Source: Lachnospiraceae bacterium (GTDB lineage Bacteria; Bacillota; Clostridia; Lachnospirales; Lachnospiraceae). Taken from it: DNA of 20,514 nt. Below the pieces are notes generated by a model. That model had not been told where the DNA came from. It searched no databases and saw only the letters and a list, made by a program, of their open reading frames with translations. Positions 17,084 to 20,514 of the stretch are shown here, piece by piece (positions within the stretch are counted from its first letter, which is position 1; every line of letters starts with the position of its first letter). Location: assembly GCA_900770345.1 (NCBI GenBank), contig CAAGKF010000068.1:1-20514 (forward strand). Reading direction: 5' to 3'. The position numbers and the translations under genes were made by a program.

Positions 17084-17488
17084 ATGAAACTACTGAACTG
17101 CACAAACCATACGACAACTGCTAAGCAGACTGCTATGGGCATTGTTGACCCATCCCAGGAAGATATGACTCTGCTCCATAAGGCAATCACATACGATACC
17201 ATTCCAACTGCAGAAGAGATCAAGGGCACATGCAAAGTGCTCCTCGACCTTGTTAAGAAGTATGAATGTGACGGTGCACTGATCGGCGGTGCTCTCTTTC
17301 TCATCGGAGAAGAAGAAAGGACATTATTTGAGCACAACTACTGTACCGCCTATGCATTTACCAAGCGCATCAGTAAGGAAGAAGTACTGCCGGATGGATC
17401 GGTCAGAAAAACCTCGATCTTTGACTCCAGCGACACCATCGTAAAGCATCCCGACGGAACGCTTGAAATAATCAGTTTTTCAGCTTAG
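17084..17488 (+). CDS. Csx20-like putative cyclic-oligoadenylate ring nuclease
   Basis: 134 aa, with GGAG five bases before the ATG. The chain opens with LLNCTNHTTTAKQ, like the N-terminal strand and NH-T--Q pattern I associate with Csx20. Midway comes CDGALIGGALFLIG, a Rossmann-type strand and Gly loop. AYAFTKRISKEEVLPDGSVR then TSIF follows, closely like the yATTkRevkEE...DGSvkk.svF ending I recall for Csx20. Csx20 proteins are small CARF-related ring nucleases that degrade cyclic oligoadenylate and so shut off Csx1/Csm6. Its position head-to-head with the CARF-HEPN gene supports that reading. It is divergent from that gene and convergent with the 92-aa gene, overlapping its end by 17 bases. 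The family call rests on remembered motifs; another CARF-like small protein is possible. Confidence 0.55.
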   Translation: MKLLNCTNHTTTAKQTAMGIVDPSQEDMTLLHKAITYDTIPTAEEIKGTCKVLLDLVKKYECDGALIGGALFLIGEEERTLFEHNYCTAYAFTKRISKEEVLPDGSVRKTSIFDSSDTIVKHPDGTLEIISFSA

Positions 17489-17750
17489 AAGACGTCGGCG
17501 TATCCAGCATCGAATTTCCGCTGCTGCAGTACTGATCCCAGAAGACATCACTGCTGATGGCCGCCGTAATGTTATCCCTGAATTCTTCGGCGTCATCAAA
17601 CTTTCCTTCTGTCTGAAAATGGCGGTAGATCGACATGATCAGCGTACCGACCATGTCCTCATACTCAGCCCGGGTCGCCCCTTTGCTGGAAGAACATTCA
17701 ATATCACTTGTCCCAGGTTCAAATCTGAGATTGAAATTTATCTGCTTCAT
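17472..17750 (-). CDS. Hypothetical protein, 92 aa
   Basis: I do not recognise this protein. The frame is open further upstream, but the ATG at 17750 has an AAAGGA ribosome binding site about ten bases away, whereas the earlier start codon would overlap the preceding gene. The sequence begins MKQINFNLRFEP and continues with a helical middle (EYEDMVGTLIMSIYRHFQ) and a Ser/Asn-rich end. It has no signal peptide or membrane segment. It is the last gene of the group starting at 19509, 65 bases after the previous one. Its stop overlaps the 3' end of the convergent Csx20-like gene by 17 bases. Confidence 0.7.
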   Translation of the reverse strand: MKQINFNLRFEPGTSDIECSSSKGATRAEYEDMVGTLIMSIYRHFQTEGKFDDAEEFRDNITAAISSDVFWDQYCSSGNSMLDTPTSSKLKN

Positions 17751-17815
17751 TTCTCTGTTTTCCTTTCTGTTCTGATTCACATTGTTCCGGTTCGCATTCT
17801 CTGCTCCATTTCCTT

Positions 17816-18412
17816 TCAATAACTTCGATCGAACCATTTCTGCATTTTATCAATATCGGTCTGGAATCCGCTGCCGAGAATCCATTGGTTGGTGCTGTAT
17901 GGAATCGCATCCATCGCACTCTGGAAGACAGTCTCCGCACAGCGCTGCTTACGGACACCGTCCCACTGAATGGTTCCGAATTCGGCATTTTCCTTACGGG
18001 CAATTTCTTCCCATTCCGGACTCACCTGTACACCATGGAAGCTGAACTGCACCTGGCCGTAGAACTGAATGACCAGCAGAGTCATATGTTTATCGCTCTG
18101 CTTATCAATCAGAACGCCAGGCTGCGGATGCTGGTAAAGGCAGCTGATCAGATTCAGAAGCTCACTCTTGAATGAGTATCCGATCTTGGAATCATCCTGC
18201 TTCACATAGGTGTTCAGTGTATTGACACATGCACTTCCGATATAAAAGTCGGCCGCAGTCAGATAGCTGATGTTCTTCAGGATTGCAAAAGCCTTTACCG
18301 CCGTCTCCTCCTTTACCACTTCCTTTTTCTCATCCTGAAGACTCTTGAACTTTTCCTGAGCCTGCTTTACAAATTCTTCAAAACGCATTGTCGGCATCTG
18401 ATTGCTTTCCAT
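17816..18412 (-). CDS. Hypothetical protein, 198 aa
   Basis: Not recognised. The start at 18412 is chosen over an in-frame ATG twelve codons earlier because GGAGGA lies nine bases upstream of it. Residues 1-45 are a charged, probably coiled helix (FVKQAQEKFKSLQDEKKEVV). The rest looks like one mixed alpha/beta domain with hydrophobic strands (MTLLVIQFYGQVQFSFHGVQ) and a Trp-containing end. No catalytic motif, signal peptide or membrane helix is seen. It sits in a small minus-strand operon behind the S1-domain gene and a 25-codon ORF. Role unknown. Confidence 0.75.
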   Translation of the reverse strand: MESNQMPTMRFEEFVKQAQEKFKSLQDEKKEVVKEETAVKAFAILKNISYLTAADFYIGSACVNTLNTYVKQDDSKIGYSFKSELLNLISCLYQHPQPGVLIDKQSDKHMTLLVIQFYGQVQFSFHGVQVSPEWEEIARKENAEFGTIQWDGVRKQRCAETVFQSAMDAIPYSTNQWILGSGFQTDIDKMQKWFDRSY

Positions 18413-18477
18413 GTTTTCATCCTCCATTTTCTGCGGCAGATCCATCATAGCGAATTAATTGTGTCCCGTATCATTGA

Positions 18478-18555
18478 TCACCCCCTTCCGCCTGTACCAT
18501 CTCTGGCTGCGCCCTTCATTCTCATATTCTTATTTCCAATCATGTATTTCTTCAT
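18478..18555 (-). CDS. Possible 25-aa basic peptide
   Basis: ATG with an AAAGGA ribosome binding site eight bases upstream, 25 codons, TGA stop. The peptide begins MKKYMIGNKNMRMKG and ends in a Gly/Arg-rich stretch, net positive. It lies in the 179-base gap between the S1-domain gene and the 198-aa gene. Its AAAGGA context repeats that of the neighbouring genes (TGAAAGGAAA). Real translation is plausible but unproven. A nine-codon ORF follows almost immediately, before the 198-aa start. Confidence 0.35.
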   Translation of the reverse strand: MKKYMIGNKNMRMKGAARDGTGGRG

Positions 18556-18591
18556 ATCCGTTTCCTTTCACTTCATTAACGTCCAAAAGAA

Positions 18592-19509
18592 TCAGATCTT
18601 CAGAAAAAAATCTTCAAGACTGACATTTCCATACTGAAGGATACGTCCCGAATATCTTTTTCCCTTGATCTGCTGTCCCCCGATCAGCTTCTTCCCCGAC
18701 GGATCAAACGAGATTCTCAGAATCTTTACCAGCACGCTGTCTCCCCGTTTCGCCGTTTTCGTCCGATCGCAGTACACATCGACGCCCGGCATGATTCTTA
18801 CGAACATCTTCTGTCCCGTAAAAACAGTGACTTCACCTCTCCACACCTGGTTTTTCGCAAGCATACTCTCGACCGGGTCCTTCTCACTGCGGTATTTCAC
18901 AACGGGTTCAACATAAAGGCTGCCGTCCTGATCCGACACCTCCGTGAGCTTCACCGTAACGAAATCAACCTGCTTCAGAACTTCGGATGCAGGCGTATGA
19001 TCCAGTGAAAAATCCTTATTGCGAAGAACCAGTCTCGCACCGCCATAGCGAAGGAAGGCGCCGAACGGAAGAACTGCCGCCACCCTTGCCTTTACCGCAC
19101 GCTGCTTCAGAGTATCCAGAACCCGAAGACGGGCATCCTCCTGCACGGCACGATGCGAAATGATGATCTCATTGTCCTTGGTAATACGCGTCACGTAGAA
19201 ATTGATACCGTTACCCTTCATGAATTCCGGATTGACAGAGCGACCATAACGATGGCTCTCATACAACGGCATGCACAGCGTCAGATCCTCTCCATAACCC
19301 GCTGGTCTTTCATTCGGCACAACAACCAGGTAAGAATCAACCGTACTTCTCGGATCCCAGTGATAATCGGTCACTGTCCCATGAAGAACAATGCGATTGT
19401 CCTTCGCTTTCCGATAGAATTCGATTACCTGACGTTTGAAACTGCGGCCATAATGTTTCGTTGCCCCGTAACATGCCGATGCAATGCTGAAACCAATCGT
19501 ATTTTCCAT
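18592..19509 (-). CDS. S1-domain RNA-binding protein, three S1/OB-like repeats
   Basis: 305 aa. The ATG at 19509 is preferred to the TTG at 19515 because AGGTGA stands six bases before it and abuts the TTG. After an N-terminal helix (SFKRQVIEFYRKAKD) come three S1/OB-like units: about 38-125 (IVLHGTVTDYHW...), 137-210 (VKARVAAVLPFGAFLRYGG, the clearest S1 signature) and 220-285 (VWRGEVTVFTGQKMFVRIMPG). S1 domains bind single-stranded RNA, so a role in binding mRNA or a phage/element RNA is likely. It is much shorter than ribosomal protein S1 and is not that protein. It heads a small operon and has a palindrome just before its ribosome binding site. Confidence 0.72.
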   Translation of the reverse strand: MENTIGFSIASACYGATKHYGRSFKRQVIEFYRKAKDNRIVLHGTVTDYHWDPRSTVDSYLVVVPNERPAGYGEDLTLCMPLYESHRYGRSVNPEFMKGNGINFYVTRITKDNEIIISHRAVQEDARLRVLDTLKQRAVKARVAAVLPFGAFLRYGGARLVLRNKDFSLDHTPASEVLKQVDFVTVKLTEVSDQDGSLYVEPVVKYRSEKDPVESMLAKNQVWRGEVTVFTGQKMFVRIMPGVDVYCDRTKTAKRGDSVLVKILRISFDPSGKKLIGGQQIKGKRYSGRILQYGNVSLEDFFLKI

Positions 19510-19522
19510 AATCAATCACCTC

Positions 19523-19536
19523 GCGAAGTTCTTCGC
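19523..19536. promoter_or_regulatory. Inverted repeat before the S1-domain gene
   Basis: GCGAAG and CTTCGC are separated by two bases and end only a few bases before the GAGGTGA ribosome binding site. It could be a repressor operator or a small leader hairpin affecting translation. It resembles but does not match the Bacillota LexA box (CGAAC-N4-GTTCG). Confidence 0.3.
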
Positions 19537-19659
19537 TTTCCTTTCACTTACATGACGTTTAAAACTGCTGAAGCATCCAAAAGCTGAATTTTCAATTTTT
19601 TTCTGAAGATCACTGCGTATCCAGCGTTCATAAAGTGAAAGGTAAAGGAGGATATCACC

Positions 19660-19848
19660 ATGAACTGGAATCCATTCGGTTTTTTCTATGACAGAGACGA
19701 GGCAGCGATCAAGAACGACAACGGAGTTGAAGACGAAGAGGTATGGGCTTACCGCGACTACAGCAGCTCAGACAGCAGTGATGACGACGGGTATATCGCC
19801 ACGTATTACTACGACCATTCCCGGGACGATGACGATGATGATTACTGA
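19660..19848 (+). CDS. Small acidic Asp/Ser/Tyr-rich protein
   Basis: 62 aa with a near-perfect AAAGGAGG ribosome binding site eight bases before the ATG, which strongly supports translation. After MNWNPFGFFYDRDEA the sequence is low-complexity, rich in Asp, Ser and Tyr, and ends in a run of Asp then Tyr. It has no recognised domain. The extreme acidity suggests a disordered protein, possibly a nucleic-acid mimic or charge shield, but this is a guess from composition alone. It is transcribed divergently from the S1-domain gene across a 150-base gap. Confidence 0.65.
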   Translation: MNWNPFGFFYDRDEAAIKNDNGVEDEEVWAYRDYSSSDSSDDDGYIATYYYDHSRDDDDDDY

Positions 19849-19875
19849 TCCCGGATCGTATCACAGTAAAACGCA

Positions 19876-19922
19876 GCGGCGGCTCACTGCAGATAGTAAT
19901 TCTCTGCAGTGATGCCCGCCGC
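19876..19922 (-). terminator. Long hairpin at the end of the 88-aa gene, possible terminator
   Basis: GCGGCGG and CACTGCAGA at 19876-19893 pair with TCTGCAGTG and CCGCCGC at 19903-19922, with small internal mismatches. On the minus strand the stem is followed by TGCGTTTTAC, so the T tract is short and offset by four bases. The hairpin includes the last codons and stop of the 88-aa gene. Confidence 0.5.
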
Positions 19923-20150
19923 ATCACCCGACGCCCGCCGGTGGCGCTTCGTATCCACCATCATGGCCTTGGCCAGAACGGCGTTACGAACGAAGGGGCT
20001 TTCCGCCATGAAGGCAGGGTCAGCACCCCAGGTCCCATCAGTGTGATGGTACAGGTACGAAACATGCGGCTCACCATTGTACGTCCAGAGAACGACGACA
20101 ACGCGGTGATCACGGATAACTTTTTCAACAAACGGATTGATTGCGTACAT
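19884..20150 (-). CDS. Hypothetical protein, 88 aa
   Basis: Not recognised. The frame is open upstream, but AGGAGG lies nine bases before the ATG at 20150, which fixes the start. The sequence begins MYAINPFVEKVIRDH, has a beta-like stretch (VVVVLWTYNGEPHVSYLYHH) and ends with a helical, basic segment (LAKAMMVDTKRHRRA). There is no signal peptide or obvious catalytic motif. It stands alone between two terminator-like hairpins. Confidence 0.65.
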   Translation of the reverse strand: MYAINPFVEKVIRDHRVVVVLWTYNGEPHVSYLYHHTDGTWGADPAFMAESPFVRNAVLAKAMMVDTKRHRRASGDAAGITAENYYLQ

Positions 20151-20258
20151 ACACTTTTCCTCCTCAGGCCTTACGCCTTTCCTTTGACACAATGAATGAT
20201 AGAAGGAGCCTCTGTGCCCCCTGGAAAAATGTGTGCACCTCAGTATCCGCATACACGA

Positions 20259-20288
20259 AAAAACCGGAGAAACAAACGTCTCCGGTTT
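20259..20288 (-). terminator. Rho-independent terminator of the acyl-CoA dehydratase activase-type gene
   Basis: AAACCGGAGA at 20261-20270 pairs perfectly with TCTCCGGTTT at 20279-20288 around an 8-base loop. On the minus strand the stem is followed by more T residues. It lies 35 bases after the stop at 20324-20326. Confidence 0.88.
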
Positions 20289-20323
20289 CGCCGCTATTGA
20301 ATCCTTATATTGTTCTTCCGTAT

Positions 20324-20514
20324 TCAGGCCGCAGCTTCTGCGGTTTTGCCAGACGCTGCTTCGGCATTCTGCAGATTCTCACGTGCCACCGCCAACATCA
20401 GCTTGATCCGGTTCTCCTGGTTGACCATCGTCGCACTCGGGTCGTAGTCAACCGGCGTAATATTCGCCTGTGGATAGCGCTGACGAAGCTTACTGATCGT
20501 ACCCTTGCCGGCAA
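20324..20514 (-). CDS. C-terminal end of an acyl-CoA dehydratase activase-type protein (partial)
   Basis: The last 62 codons of a gene that continues beyond the right edge. The text GTISKLRQRYPQ, then ITPVDYDPSATMVNQENRIK, then LMLAVAREN matches what I recall of the C-terminus of the large proteins annotated as 2-hydroxyacyl-CoA dehydratase activase-related (BadF/BadG/HgdC plus dehydratase-like region), found mainly in anaerobic Bacillota. The final residues are Ala/Glu-rich. It is followed by a strong terminator and probably marks ordinary chromosome flanking the accessory region. Confidence 0.6.
   Translation of the reverse strand, partial: AGKGTISKLRQRYPQANITPVDYDPSATMVNQENRIKLMLAVARENLQNAEAASGKTAEAAA

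Noticed and set aside
17751..17837. Longer N-terminus for the 92-aa protein
   Set aside because: The extension is Asn/Arg-rich, overlaps the end of the 198-aa gene, and the internal ATG has a proper AAAGGA site.
19523..19536. LexA box before the S1-domain gene
   Set aside because: The inverted repeat lacks the CGAAC and GTTCG half-sites and the spacing of the Bacillota SOS box, so it is kept only as an unspecified palindrome.
20151..20252. Longer N-terminus for the 88-aa protein
   Set aside because: The AGGAGG site lies inside this extension and is placed correctly for the ATG at 20150.
1..20514. CRISPR array or cas adaptation/interference genes, expected from CARF-HEPN and Csx20-like proteins
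   Set aside because: I saw no regularly spaced 25-37 base repeats and no Cas1, Cas2, Cas10, Csm or Cmr motifs in any credible gene. The repetitive 8.7-10.6 kb stretch is in-frame protein-coding repeat, not spacer-repeat structure.

Overview
The window looks like an accessory, probably defence-type, region of a strictly anaerobic, moderate-GC Bacillota chromosome. The reasons are AGGAGG-type ribosome binding sites, ATG starts, short overlapping gene ends, T-tailed hairpin terminators, and at the right edge the C-terminal end of what reads as an acyl-CoA dehydratase activase-type protein. No CRISPR repeats, cas operon, transposase, integrase, tRNA or rRNA were seen. I could only read the sequence by eye, so all family calls come from motifs and memory and were not searched.

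Layout. (1) A terminator of an outside gene lies at 1-37. (2) A plus-strand cluster at 142-3976 holds a Lys/Pro-linker protein with an OB-like C-terminus, a conserved protein of unknown function ending in a UvrD/PcrA-type Tudor-like module, and two tandem paralogues with Sel1 repeats. It ends at a hairpin (3979-4024) shared with the opposite strand. (3) A long minus-strand set runs from 16902 down to 4024: a 785-aa CARF-HEPN protein resembling Csx1/Csm6, a 1937-aa UPF1/DNA2-type SF1 helicase with a long repetitive acidic tail, two overlapping WYL-domain regulators, and a 657-aa Sel1-repeat protein with an OB-like C-terminus. (4) Divergent from this set, at 17084-17488, is a 134-aa protein resembling the Csx20 family of cyclic-oligoadenylate ring nucleases. 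(5) At 17472-19509 is a separate minus-strand group: a protein with three S1-like domains, a tiny 25-aa ORF, and two proteins I do not recognise. (6) At 19660-20514 are a small acidic protein, an 88-aa unknown, and the end of the acyl-CoA dehydratase activase-type gene with its terminator.

How they may work together (inference). A CARF-HEPN protein is normally an RNase switched on by a cyclic oligoadenylate, and Csx20-type proteins degrade that signal. Finding both back to back without any CRISPR genes, joined to a very large RNA/DNA-helicase-like ATPase and a WYL regulator pair, suggests a CRISPR-independent nucleotide-signalling stress or anti-phage system. The helicase could be the sensor, CARF-HEPN the effector, the Csx20-like protein the off-switch and the WYL pair the transcriptional control. 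The Sel1 and OB/S1/Tudor proteins could be scaffold or nucleic-acid-binding parts. No signal synthase (Cas10 or CD-NTase) is visible in the window; that is the main gap in this model.
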